DNA of 64,000 nt, taken from contig JBCBOS010000007.1 in NCBI GenBank assembly GCA_039821145.1, positions 1 through 64,000 of the forward strand, in the 5' to 3' direction. Position 1 is the stretch's first letter, and every line of letters begins with the position of its first letter. Source of the stretch: JBCCSZ01 sp039821145 (lineage in GTDB: Bacteria > Bacteroidota > Bacteroidia > Chitinophagales > Saprospiraceae). Position numbers and translations under genes: made by a program. Below the pieces are notes generated by a model. The model was given only the letters and a program-made list of their open reading frames with translations, searched no databases and was not told the origin of the DNA. Positions 50,756 to 60,600 of this stretch are shown one piece after another.

Positions 50756-53293
50756 ATGATCCATTGCCATTTGAGACGCAGTGGTGGCCTTTTGCTCCTT
50801 TTGCTGACCTTTCTGCACGCACAACTTCTCGACGGGCAGCCCCCTGCAGGCTCGCCAACCTACACCATCGACCAATCCGGCAGCACCGACTGCAACGGAT
50901 GGCTCTACGACACCGGCGGCCCTTCGGCCAACTATGGCGATGAAGAAGACCACGTCTTTACCATTTGTCCCGACAACAACACGGATTGCATCCTTTTTAC
51001 CTTGCAATACTACCATCTGGAACTGCCCGACCAGCTCCGTTTTTACGATGGCCCAGACCAAACGGCTCCGCTCATTCGTCAGCTTTCCAATGGCGCTGCC
51101 ATCGATGGCGGTGGGGTCTGCTTGCAGCTCAAAGCCAGCAGTGGTTGCCTCACGGTGGCCTTTCAATCCGACCGCAGCGTGGGCTTCGAGGGCTGGGAAG
51201 GATACTGGCAATGCAACAGCAGCTGTGACGATTTTGCTCCCTTGCAAGTCAACACCTTGGTCAATGCAGAAAACATCGCGGAGACCTTGGCCCGTCCACA
51301 AACCGACATACGGGTGGACTCTGTCAATTGCGTTGGCGGACAAATTGCCCTCTTTGAAGCGGACCAAACCGATCTTGGACTGTCCCGTGGCGTCGTTTTG
51401 ACAAATGGATCGGCTTTCAACATGGTTGGCCCCAATCGATTGGACGATGCCTCTTTTGAAATCAATCGCCCCGGAGATGCCGACCTGGATTATCTCTCCG
51501 CCTTTTACGGCAATCCCATTGCCTCGGTGGATGCTTGTGTATTGGAATTGGAAGTCTATGCCGCCACCGATGTCTTGCAGTTCGAGTACATCTTTGGCTC
51601 CGAAGAATATCCCGAATGGGTCAACCAAGGATTCAACGACATCTTTGCCTTCCTGATCTCCGGGCCGGGCATCGACGGAGACCCCAATATTGACAATCAA
51701 AAAAACATCGCCATTTTGCCTGGCTCCCTCACACCTGTCCAAATCGACTCGGTCAACAATCAGCAAAACTGGCCGTATTTCCGCAACAACCTGGGCGGGC
51801 AGAGTCTGGAATACGATGGGCTGACAAGTGATTCCATGGGTCGAAAAAAGAGCTTGACAGCGCGTGCAATGGTCACCCCTTGCCAAACCTATCGGCTCAA
51901 ATTGGCCATTGCCGATCGCGGAGATGGGGAGCTGGATTCAGGTGTTTTCCTGTCGGAACTAGGCAGTGTGGAACCGGGCCTTTCCGTAGAATACAACAAC
52001 GAACTGGAGCGCCTGATGGAGGATTGCAGTGGGCAGCAGGACAGCCTGTACATTCGGCTGGAACAAGGTTTTCCCCAAAAACTCTCTTTTGCATTGGATG
52101 TCAAGGGAAGTGCGGTGCTTGGCGAGGACTATTTGTTGTCGCAAAGTGATTCCATCCATTTGGAAGCCGGACAAGTTGAAGTGGGGTTGTCGATCGTTCC
52201 GTTGACAGACAACTTGCAGGAGGGAACGGAGCAAATTGTCATTTGTTTGGTCAATGATTTTGCTTGCGGAAGATATGTGTACGACAGCCTTGTGATCGAC
52301 CTGTTTGATCGACCGGAGATTGGCATTGACCTGCCAGCAGACAGCCTTGTGATTTGTCCCAACGAATGCCTTTCCCTGAGTGCATCGGGGGCTGATACCT
52401 ACGAATGGTCGCCGGATAGCCTGTTTTTGCAAACCGACAGTTCCCTTGTTGCTCCCTGCCCCACTGCAGATCAATGGATTTACTTGGAAGGCAGTCTTGG
52501 GGATTGTACGGACCGGGACTCGGTGTATGTTTCTCTTTTCCAATCTCAAGTCAATTTGTTTGCGAGCGACAGCGTCCTGTGCGAAGGCGAAGAGGTGGTT
52601 TTGACGGCGGTGCCTGGCCCGGGAAGCAGTGGTGGGTGGCTGATTGGAGATTCGAGCCAATTGACCATTGCAGTGACTCCCGATGAGAGCCAGGAGTACT
52701 TTTTCGAATTGCGCACCCCTTGCGACACCCAGCTGTTTCGCCAGGGCATTGAACTGGTCCCTCCCCCTGTATTCGTCTTGCAATCCATCCCTGAGCAGGA
52801 CATTTATGAACAGGACGAAGTATGTCTGTTTCCCATCTTCAGCGATGACACCGACAGTACAGATTTGGTGTACGAGTGGTATGTTGAGGAAGATGTGGTG
52901 GGAAGCGACAAGCAGTTGAAGTACAAAATGGGAAATACACCCACCGAATTTGTCTTGGACATCAGCAACGAAGAAGGTTGCCTGGGCACGGCCTCCCTTT
53001 TGATCGATCCAGCCCCTGCCGACATCCAATTTCCCAACGCCTTTACACCCAATGGCGATCGCGAAAACGATTACTTTCAGCCCGTGACCTGGGGACAGGT
53101 GGAGATCGTGCAAATGCAAATATTCGACCGCTACGGCCAAAAAGTCTATGACCAGGATGATCCCAATCGGGGTTGGAGCGGATTTTACAAGGGCAAGCTC
53201 ATGCCTTCGGATGTCTACATCGTGCTGGTGCGCTACCGGGTGGGCAATGGTCCATTGAAATTTTACAAGGGAGACCTGACTTTGATCCGATGA
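50756..53293 (+). CDS. CUB plus choice-of-anchor L surface protein with T9SS type B sorting domain
   Basis: 845 residues. After a signal peptide comes a CUB-like domain (about 35-150: GSTDCNGWLYDTGGPSANYGDEEDHVF...FQSDRSVGFEGWEGYW). A choice-of-anchor L domain follows (about 160-350: TLVNAENIAETL...GVVLTNGSAF...LQFEYIFGSEEYPEWVNQGFNDIFAFLISGPGI), then Calx-beta/Ig-like segments, and a C-terminal gliding-motility-associated (type B) sorting domain (FPNAFTPNGDRENDYFQP...QIFDRYGQKVYDQ...YKGDLTLIR). Inferred to be a large T9SS-delivered adhesin-like surface protein. It starts 43 bases after the cytochrome gene. Confidence 0.9.
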   Translation: MIHCHLRRSGGLLLLLLTFLHAQLLDGQPPAGSPTYTIDQSGSTDCNGWLYDTGGPSANYGDEEDHVFTICPDNNTDCILFTLQYYHLELPDQLRFYDGPDQTAPLIRQLSNGAAIDGGGVCLQLKASSGCLTVAFQSDRSVGFEGWEGYWQCNSSCDDFAPLQVNTLVNAENIAETLARPQTDIRVDSVNCVGGQIALFEADQTDLGLSRGVVLTNGSAFNMVGPNRLDDASFEINRPGDADLDYLSAFYGNPIASVDACVLELEVYAATDVLQFEYIFGSEEYPEWVNQGFNDIFAFLISGPGIDGDPNIDNQKNIAILPGSLTPVQIDSVNNQQNWPYFRNNLGGQSLEYDGLTSDSMGRKKSLTARAMVTPCQTYRLKLAIADRGDGELDSGVFLSELGSVEPGLSVEYNNELERLMEDCSGQQDSLYIRLEQGFPQKLSFALDVKGSAVLGEDYLLSQSDSIHLEAGQVEVGLSIVPLTDNLQEGTEQIVICLVNDFACGRYVYDSLVIDLFDRPEIGIDLPADSLVICPNECLSLSASGADTYEWSPDSLFLQTDSSLVAPCPTADQWIYLEGSLGDCTDRDSVYVSLFQSQVNLFASDSVLCEGEEVVLTAVPGPGSSGGWLIGDSSQLTIAVTPDESQEYFFELRTPCDTQLFRQGIELVPPPVFVLQSIPEQDIYEQDEVCLFPIFSDDTDSTDLVYEWYVEEDVVGSDKQLKYKMGNTPTEFVLDISNEEGCLGTASLLIDPAPADIQFPNAFTPNGDRENDYFQPVTWGQVEIVQMQIFDRYGQKVYDQDDPNRGWSGFYKGKLMPSDVYIVLVRYRVGNGPLKFYKGDLTLIR

Positions 53294-53323
53294 AAAAAGA
53301 GCTCCCCCCTCTGGAGGGAACTC
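53294..53323 (-). terminator. Terminator between convergent surface-protein genes
   Basis: On the minus strand GAGTTCCC and GGGAGCTC (plus coordinates 53316-53323 and 53299-53306) form a stem with one G-T wobble, followed by TTTTTT (53298-53293). It sits directly after the stop at 53293 and before the convergent gene's stop at 53343, and can stop both. Confidence 0.7.
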
Positions 53324-53342
53324 TCTCATCTCTATCAAATCT

Positions 53343-53918
53343 TTACAAGCATCCACCACAAGTATCAAACTGCAGGGAGCGGTTGTTGTCCTCTCTCGCC
53401 TCGCTGATGAGGTTGTTGGGATCGGCCAATGCTTGGTAAGACTGGACGTAGTTGTTGGGGTTCACACCACATGGGCAAGGCCCCACGAAATACGGACGTG
53501 GCACGACGATGGTCCCTCCGGCCGGAATGCCGCTGTGAGAAAAGGTGACCACACTTGTGGCATTGCTTTGTCCCTGGGAAATGGCATACAGATCAGCAAA
53601 CAGGACCTGCACACTTCCCGCAGGCAAATCAGCTGTACCGACGTTGGTCACACCTGCCAGGATTTGGAAGCTTCTCTGCCCTCCACAGCTGACGTCCAAC
53701 AATTCGACGCCGCAGTCGGAGGTAACAGTGGTTGGTGCGATGGTGGAGCCCAGGCGAGAAATGACCAAATCGACGGCGGGTACGGGGTCGATGTCCATGC
53801 GGGACTGCGCCATGGCGTTGGGAGAATCAAGGGTTGGCTGGACCTCTTCCTTTTCGCAAGAAAACAGCAGGCCCATGGCCAACACAAGTGTCAGAACAGA
53901 ATAAATTGTAACTCTCAT
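53343..53918 (-). CDS. CARDB-like domain lipoprotein
   Basis: 191 residues with the lipobox LLFSC near residue 21, then acidic KEEVQPT. A CARDB-type (conjugate/adhesion beta-sandwich) domain follows, with SFQILAGVTNVGTADLPAGSVQVLFADL, SGIPAGGTIVV and DPNNLISEAREDNNRS. It ends with a Cys-containing tail (FDTCGGCL). CARDB domains are adhesion modules in surface proteins. Convergent with the T9SS protein gene; no partner is obvious. Confidence 0.75.
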   Translation of the reverse strand: MRVTIYSVLTLVLAMGLLFSCEKEEVQPTLDSPNAMAQSRMDIDPVPAVDLVISRLGSTIAPTTVTSDCGVELLDVSCGGQRSFQILAGVTNVGTADLPAGSVQVLFADLYAISQGQSNATSVVTFSHSGIPAGGTIVVPRPYFVGPCPCGVNPNNYVQSYQALADPNNLISEAREDNNRSLQFDTCGGCL

Positions 53919-54028
53919 TAGTGATGGGTTTTTACCGGTGAAACAATTAGATTATGGAGTACAATATCCTGTCTTCTCCTGCCTCGATCCATTACAATTA
54001 TTGGCCATTTATCTGCCCCAAATCCTGT

Positions 54029-54832
54029 CTATTGGACTTTCAGCACCACAAGCTGTTCCCTTTCTGATGGCGTCTGCAATAGCAATCTGTACATCCCTGC
54101 GGGCCATTCTGCTAGGCTGAATCGCAACTCTTGGGGGCCTTTCGGCAAGAGGGTATTTTGAAAGGGGCGGGCCATCAAACGTCCACTGCTTTGCTGGAAG
54201 ACCGATAGGCTTACCTCTCCATCGACTTGCTGCTCAAACTGCAAGCGCAATTCATCTGTGGTAGGGTTGGGAAAGGTTCGAGTGGATTGGGAAGAAGAGC
54301 GCAGGATCGATGGAGTTTGGTCGTTGAGAGTAACGACAAATGGACGCAAGGCATCTTTGTCGATGATGATCAAGTCAACCTCGCTGTAGCGATCGGGATA
54401 CTTCGTATAAAAAGCATAGAGCGTATACTCAATCAGATAGGGCGCTCGGAAGGAATTTGCCCCCGTCTGCACACCGAAGTCGGTCACCGTACCTGTGCTC
54501 AAACTAAGGGTTGAGACCTGTACGGGTTGGGGAGAGCCATCAAAATCCCAGGAAAAAGTGGCATTCAGCTCATCGTCGACACCCTCGAATACGGGCTCGG
54601 GACTCGACTGGCTCGGGGTGGTCAGCACTGGTTGCAACAAGCCACTGAGGAAGAGAGTGATTTCCCGATCGTCAATGAAAATGCCATAGACATTGTCCGT
54701 TTTGATCTGCTCTGCGACCTCCAGGATGTTGTCCAAGGTGAGTTTGTACGTTGGTGGTTCTTTTTGTTGTGCGGATAGCGAACAAGTTGCACACAGAAAG
54801 AGTGTACACAAGGCAATTTGAAGTGTTCTCAT
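54029..54832 (-). CDS. Secreted protein with T9SS type A sorting domain
   Basis: 267 residues from the ATG at 54832. The signal peptide is MRTLQIALCTLFLCATCSLSAQ. A beta-rich mid-region (about 90-180) has no recognised domain. The C-terminal about 75 residues form a Por-secretion sorting domain (TFPNPTTDELRLQF...QELRFSLAEWPAGMYRLLLQT...LVVLKVQ). Inferred to be exported by the T9SS. It is divergent from the 54945 gene and lies 110 bases beyond the convergent CARDB gene. Confidence 0.8.
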   Translation of the reverse strand: MRTLQIALCTLFLCATCSLSAQQKEPPTYKLTLDNILEVAEQIKTDNVYGIFIDDREITLFLSGLLQPVLTTPSQSSPEPVFEGVDDELNATFSWDFDGSPQPVQVSTLSLSTGTVTDFGVQTGANSFRAPYLIEYTLYAFYTKYPDRYSEVDLIIIDKDALRPFVVTLNDQTPSILRSSSQSTRTFPNPTTDELRLQFEQQVDGEVSLSVFQQSSGRLMARPFQNTLLPKGPQELRFSLAEWPAGMYRLLLQTPSEREQLVVLKVQ

Positions 54833-54890
54833 CTGTAGGTTGTTTATGTATTTTGAAATAAAGCTACTCATAAGAAATATAAAGAATTGT

Positions 54891-54898
54891 TACCTTTG
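54891..54898 (+). promoter_or_regulatory. Possible -7 element for the 54945 gene
   Basis: TACCTTTG matches TAnnTTTG and lies 46 bases before the ATG at 54945. No convincing -33 element was seen. Confidence 0.35.
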
Positions 54899-54944
54899 AA
54901 GAGGTTACATTTTTTTGGCAATCTTCCACCTCTTTTCCCAAGGG

Positions 54945-56375
54945 ATGCAAAACAGCAAGTTATTTATTATTCTGAAACGCTTATTGCCTGCAGAAATCCA
55001 TCGACTGGATAAGTTTCTGCGCTCTCCTTATTTCAATGACATCAAGCAAAAAGCCCGGGTCTTGCAGTTGTTCGAGCAACTGAGCATCCATTTAAAGGAC
55101 AAGAGCGACCCACCGGAGAAAGCAGCGTTGTACGAACATCTTTTTCCAGAGGACCGATTTTCCAATGCCAAGATGGACAAGCTCATGGCGAGGCTGCTGC
55201 GGCTCGTCAAGCGGTTCATTGCCGTGGAGCAGGCAGAACTTCGAGAGCAAGAATTCAACACCCTGCTTCAGCAGACTCGCTTTTATCGGAAAAGAGGACT
55301 GCAAAAGTACTTTTGGCAAAACATTCGGCAGTTGCAAGAACAGTTTGGGGAAAATGAGATGCTGCTTTCTGACTTTCTCATCAATCGAGAAATCACGGAA
55401 ATGCTCGGCCCCAAAAGCGAACGCCGCGAAGACCTCAACCTTCCGGATACCTTGCAGAGCCTGGACCAATTTTACATCCTCAACAAGCTCAAATACGCCA
55501 ACTGGATTTTGGTACAACACTTCATGCATGTGCCCATCCCACTGCGCGACAGCCTTCAACTGCTCGACCAGATGTTGCCATCCATCGAGCAAAACCTCTC
55601 CCACAAACACCCTTTGATCAAGGCCAATGTGCTGGCCTACCGACTTCTAGGGGATCGAGAAAACGAGGACATCTACCGACAGCTGGAACACTGTCTGCAA
55701 CAACACCAAGCCAACTTCCCGGAAGACAGCCGGAAAGACCTCCAGTCCATTTGCCGAAGCTTCTGCATCCGCCAGTCCAACCGGGGCAACCTGGCCTATG
55801 TCGAAAAAGTGTTTGCCCTGTACAAATCTCAACTGGAAGAGGGTCATCTGTACCATCAGAATGGCCTGCTGGCCGCTTCGCTCAAAAACATTGTCACCTA
55901 TGGCTTGCGAAGTCGGGCTTTCGAGTGGGTCCGACAGGTCTTGGCAGATCACCAGCACAGGATCATTGGGACAGAATTCCCCCAATCGGTCTATCAATAC
56001 AATTTGGCCAATTACCATTTTGCCCTCAAAGAATACGAACAGGCCCTCCAACATCTGGGCGATTATCCGATGGATACCTATTACAAAATCGCCTACAAAC
56101 GGATGGAATTGAAGATCTACTACGAATTGAATTCCCCCCTACTGGCCTCTCGCATCGACAGCTTGAAAGTCTACTTGTTTCGCATCTCCCGCCACTTACT
56201 GCCCGACACGCCCAAGGCTGCCAACAACCACTTTGTCAATTTGCTTCGCCAAATTTGCAATCCCACCACCTTACAAAACGGCAAGCGAATCGACAAGATC
56301 AAGGCCAAAATTCAGATCAATCAACCAGTGGCAGAAAGGGGCTGGCTGTTGGAAAAGCTGGAAGAACTGCGCTGA
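54945..56375 (+). CDS. Large all-helical protein of unknown function, related in layout to the 15377 protein
   Basis: 476 residues from the ATG at 54945; the upstream frame starts with TTG. No signal peptide. Rich in Leu/Gln/Arg helices with TPR-like pairs (NRGNLAYVEKVFALYKSQLEEG; YNLANYHFALKEYEQALQHLGDYP). It begins FIILKRLLPAEIHRLDKFLRS, similar in pattern to IQLIKSLSKAEKRYFRLFV of the 518-residue protein at 15377-16933, followed by LF-rich repeats in both. Probably a cytoplasmic protein-interaction scaffold; no enzyme motif seen. The convergent MoeB-like gene ends four bases away. Confidence 0.7.
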   Translation: MQNSKLFIILKRLLPAEIHRLDKFLRSPYFNDIKQKARVLQLFEQLSIHLKDKSDPPEKAALYEHLFPEDRFSNAKMDKLMARLLRLVKRFIAVEQAELREQEFNTLLQQTRFYRKRGLQKYFWQNIRQLQEQFGENEMLLSDFLINREITEMLGPKSERREDLNLPDTLQSLDQFYILNKLKYANWILVQHFMHVPIPLRDSLQLLDQMLPSIEQNLSHKHPLIKANVLAYRLLGDRENEDIYRQLEHCLQQHQANFPEDSRKDLQSICRSFCIRQSNRGNLAYVEKVFALYKSQLEEGHLYHQNGLLAASLKNIVTYGLRSRAFEWVRQVLADHQHRIIGTEFPQSVYQYNLANYHFALKEYEQALQHLGDYPMDTYYKIAYKRMELKIYYELNSPLLASRIDSLKVYLFRISRHLLPDTPKAANNHFVNLLRQICNPTTLQNGKRIDKIKAKIQINQPVAERGWLLEKLEELR

Positions 56376-56379
56376 GGAT

Positions 56380-57498
56380 TCAAAGCGGCTGCTGAGACCT
56401 CCAAGCTTGAATGCCACCTGCCAAATTGTATAGATTGGAAAATGCCGCCAAGTGCTGCAATCGTTGGATGGCCCGAGCAGAACGTTGGCCTGTCTGGCAA
56501 TGAATCACAATTTTTTGATCCCGGGGAAGGCGGTCTGCGGCAGCCTCTATCTGGGAAAGTGGGATCAATTCACCCCCCATGTTGTCCATCTCGTGTTCAT
56601 GTGGCTCGCGGACGTCAATCAACAGGAAGCGTTCTCCCGACTTTTGCCATGCCTGCAATTGCTGCACACTCAACTGCTGGACATCTGCCAACGCTTGGGA
56701 CAGGCCACAAAAGGCATCATAGTCAATCAGCTCTGTGATCTCGACTTTGGAATGGGTCTGAATTTTCAACACCCTGGTACTGAATGCTGCTGCATCAAAC
56801 AAAAACAGGCGCCCGACCAAAGGCTCTCCCACCCCCGTCAACAACTTGATGACTTCGCTGGCTTGCAGGCTCCCGATGATGCCAGGCAATACCCCCAAGA
56901 CCCCTCCATCGGCACAATTGGGCACCAGACCAGGTGGTGGTGGTTCCGGAAACAAGTCCCGATAGTTGGGACCACGCCGACCATCTTCATATGGAAAGTT
57001 GAACACGGAAAGCTGTCCTTCAAAGCGAAACACAGATGCATAGACGTTGACCTTGCCCAGAAGTACACAGGCATCATTGACCAGGTAGCGGGTGGGAAAA
57101 TTGTCGGTTCCATCCGCCACCAGATCATAGGGTTCGATGATGTCGAGGGCGTTGTCCCGGCTGAGGGCTTGCAGGTGCAAATCGACGCGTACATGTGGGT
57201 TGAGGGAACGAATGCGCTCGGCGGCGGCCTCTGCTTTGTAGCGCCCAACATCTTCGGATGAATACAAGACCTGTCGCTGCAAATTGCTGCTGTCCACCTT
57301 GTCAAAATCCACAATGCCGATCCTGCCCACTCCTGCAGCGGCCAGGTATTGCAGCATGGGGCAGCCCAGCCCCCCCGCTCCCACCACCAGAACGCTGGCC
57401 TGCTGCAGCTTGCGCTGGCCCTCCAGTCCGAATTCCGGTAAGGCAAAATGACGGGCGTAACGAGCCAACTCCTCTGGACCAAACGATTTTTCAGGCAT
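56380..57498 (-). CDS. ThiF/MoeB-family adenylyltransferase fused to a rhodanese domain
   Basis: 372 residues from the ATG at 57498. Residues about 5-250 are an E1-like fold (ARHFALPEFGLEGQRKLQQASVLVVGAGGLGCPMLQYLAAAGVGRIGIVDFDKVDSSNLQRQVLY; DNFPTRYLVNDACV; NCADGGVLGVLPGIIGSLQASEVIKLLTG). At the first zinc site, where MoeB/ThiF usually has C-x-x-C, this protein has NYRD. Residues about 275-372 are a rhodanese domain with the persulphide cysteine in VIHCQTGQRSARAI. It could activate a sulphur-carrier protein for molybdopterin or thiamine synthesis, with sulphur transfer built in. No carrier gene is adjacent. Confidence 0.88.
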   Translation of the reverse strand: MPEKSFGPEELARYARHFALPEFGLEGQRKLQQASVLVVGAGGLGCPMLQYLAAAGVGRIGIVDFDKVDSSNLQRQVLYSSEDVGRYKAEAAAERIRSLNPHVRVDLHLQALSRDNALDIIEPYDLVADGTDNFPTRYLVNDACVLLGKVNVYASVFRFEGQLSVFNFPYEDGRRGPNYRDLFPEPPPPGLVPNCADGGVLGVLPGIIGSLQASEVIKLLTGVGEPLVGRLFLFDAAAFSTRVLKIQTHSKVEITELIDYDAFCGLSQALADVQQLSVQQLQAWQKSGERFLLIDVREPHEHEMDNMGGELIPLSQIEAAADRLPRDQKIVIHCQTGQRSARAIQRLQHLAAFSNLYNLAGGIQAWRSQQPL

Positions 57499-57569
57499 AC
57501 CAATGCATTTGAGACAAAAATGAGTCACAATATACATCACCACCTCCGGTCATGCCAGCCCAAAACAAG

Positions 57570-57614
57570 TCCGGGTTTTTCCGGCAAGCCAATGGACTGC
57601 CAGAAAAACCCGGA
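57570..57614 (-). terminator. Long hairpin after the SprB-repeat gene
   Basis: Two 17-nt arms (57570-57586 and 57598-57614, TCCGGGTTTTTCCGGCA and its complement) pair with a single mismatch and an 11-nt loop. It lies 39 bases beyond the stop of the minus-strand SprB-repeat gene and 72 bases before the start of the MoeB-like gene. The internal TTTTT is in the stem; the minus strand continues CTTGTTTTGG. Confidence 0.75.
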
Positions 57615-57652
57615 GCAAAGGGTCTGAAATCACCCAGATGTCATGAGTCGTG

Positions 57653-60600
57653 TCATTCTATTTTCACCAATCGATGGCCATAGACGCCTCTTGAACTTTG
57701 AAGTCGAATGTGGTAAATGCCATTGGGCAGGTGACCGATGTCCAACTGTCGGCTTTGTCCTTCCTGAATGGAAATGGCCGCTGGCAGCAATGCCCGCCCG
57801 CTGAGATCCATCAGTTGGAGGAAGTTGTCTTTTCCTTCGATCCCAACCACCTCGATCTGGAAGCCTCCTCGGGTCGGATTGGGCGACGCTTTGATTTGAA
57901 CAGGAGAAAGCTGTGGATTTTGCGTGCTGGTCACGATGCGAATGTTGACCGTAACGGTACTGTCGCATCCGTTGGCGGCATCGAGTATCTGTACAAAAGT
58001 GGTATCGTTGAAGTAGGGAACGCCTTGGTAGAAGGCCCCCGACTGTAGTGGCACCGTGATGTCTGTGGCTGATTCGGGCAAGACGGTCACCTCCAATTGG
58101 ATGATGCTGTCGCAGCCAGCCACATTTTGCAAGGTATCCAAATAGGTCCCCTGCGGCAGTGGTGTCTCGCTCTCGCAATAGGTTTCAGACAGGCTTACAA
58201 AGTCACTTTGCTCAATGTTGATGCGAACAATGGAAATGCTGTCTTTGATCTCCAACTCAAACGTATCGACCAATGTGGCATTTTCCGTATAGTTGATGCC
58301 ATTGTAAACCAGCGCGTCACAGCCATCTATCGTCTGATCCGTCTGCGCTGTGGGGGCGCGAACGGTACTCACCACAGTATTGGTGATGATTGGAGCATTG
58401 AAGTCAAAATAGATGGCAGCTGTATTCTCGATTCGGGTGCCAGGGGTGGCGTCTTGCGGCAGGATGATGTCGTAAAATACAAAACCGTGACTGGCCCTTT
58501 CGTTGGTGTTGCTGTCGGGCAGCAGGATGTTGTTGAAGGTAAATTCGAGGATGCCTCCCTCGGCCACTTTGAGATCGTAAGGATGGCTGGCAGGCCCCGC
58601 TTGGAAGGTCTCAATGTCGATGTCGGAGTCAAGGGTATCCCGAATCACAACCGTAAAGGCAGTATCGGTTCCCGTATTTTGGAAGCGAATGAGGTAATCC
58701 AATTCTCGATGTCCCAAATCCAGCAGGCCATTGTCTCCTCTTCCGGCGGGCTCCACGGCTTTGTCATTGGGATCGTAGGAACCGACGACTGTCCGGGTGC
58801 ATTGCACTTGGTTGTCTTGTGGTCTAAGGTCACCCATTATTGGGTCGAGGGTAAAGTCGTAGTTGATCTGTGTACCAAGCGGAACAGTTGCGGGTAGGAA
58901 CAGGTCGACAGAAATGACCTCGGTGACATAAGGTCGTTGGTCCTCGATTTCCCAAACCACCGTCCGGCTGGCTTGGTCATAGCTCAGGGCAGGATGGCTG
59001 GAAGAGACAAATTGGTGCCGAGGATCGTGGACAAATGTCAGCGTAGAGGTGGCCAATTCATCGCCGTAGTTCATCACACAGATGCGAATGGTGCGGGTAA
59101 ATCCAGGGCGCGGATTGGGCTTGCTGAGCTTTAGTCCCACATCTTTTCGGGGCTCGTATTCCAAGAAGAAGTTGTTGTTTTCCGAGACGGTCCCAAAAGT
59201 TCCAGTGGTAATGTTGATGTCGTCGGCGCAGACGTTGTTGTAGATGAGGTCATCGTAGCTGATGGAGATGGTGTAGTCCCCAGGCTCTGCCCGGAATTGG
59301 TAGTAGCCATCAAAATCGGTAAAGTCGAGCTGTTCTTGTTGGCCATCACTCAGGGTGACCAAAATCCCCCATCTTCCGTCAACCGAATCGAGGGTACAAT
59401 TGCCCATGAAATCAGCATAGACATATCCAGAAATTTCCACATAACAATTCGTATCTCTTTCAACGTAGAATACCTCGTGACTTTGGCAGCCACTGCTGTT
59501 GTCGGTTGCTGTGACGGAATAGCCACCAGGAAGCAGGTTGTTTTGCATCTCTCCGGTCCCTCCATTGCTCCATTCGAAGGTGATGTTGTTCAGTCCGCTG
59601 TTGATGACGGCAGTTGCAGAGCCTCCGCTGGTGCTGTCACAGTTGGCAAAAGTGGTCAGTACATCGAGTTGAATGGTGCCATCCAGATCAATGTCCCTTT
59701 CGTTGACACAACCAAATGCATCAATGACCTCCAATAGGTAATACCCGGCAGACAGTCCGGTGATGACAGAGTCTCCCACCACGCCATTCCAGCGGTAGGT
59801 ATAAGGAGGCTGTCCTCCAAAGGGAAGGGCTGCCAGTGCGCCATCATTTCTACAAGCATCCGAGACAATGCCGATCTCCAGTACCAATTGTTCGGGCTCG
59901 ACGATGGTCCAGCTCATGGTGGTTGTACATCCTTCGGAATCTATGATGGCAAGATCATACTCTGCTGGGCAGAGACCAGTAACATCCTCTGCGGAAGATG
60001 AAAAGCCGTTGGAGCCAACCCATTCGAAGGCGTAGGGAGGAGCACCACCGGTCACGGCTACGGCAATGGAACCATCACAAGTCCTATTGCAGCTAGAATT
60101 GGTGACTGATTCTGTTTGTATCTCCATCGGGTCGCCACCCAAAATCTCCAGGGTGCTGCTTGCCAAGTTGCCAAGGACATCGGTGACGCTCACTGTATAA
60201 ATGCCAGGACACAGGTCCTCTGCAGTGGGCTGTCCATTGTATCGACTGTCAGACCATTCAAAGGTGAAGGGAGGTTCGCCACAGCTCACAGATAGCTCTA
60301 TGCGGCCGTTGCACGCTCCGTCGCAGCCAGCATCTTCAGTGGTGGTCTCAAAGACAACATCTCCGGCACCACTGCCCGTGATCCTCGCACTCAAAACGAG
60401 GAAACAACCATTGTCATCTGTGACGGTCACACTGTAAGATCCAGCTGACAAATCAGAGGCGGTTCGGCCTGTTGCTCCGTTGCTCCATATGTAGCTGTAA
60501 GGAGCGGTACCTTGGGTGACACTTACGTCGATGACACCGCTGTTGGCTCTCAAACAATTGTTGCTTTGGACCCGAATGTCAGCGGTCAAGCCTTCGGTAT

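Noticed and set aside
51959..53368. 469-residue minus-strand reading frame
   Set aside because: Antisense to the choice-of-anchor L T9SS gene; no signal or domain.
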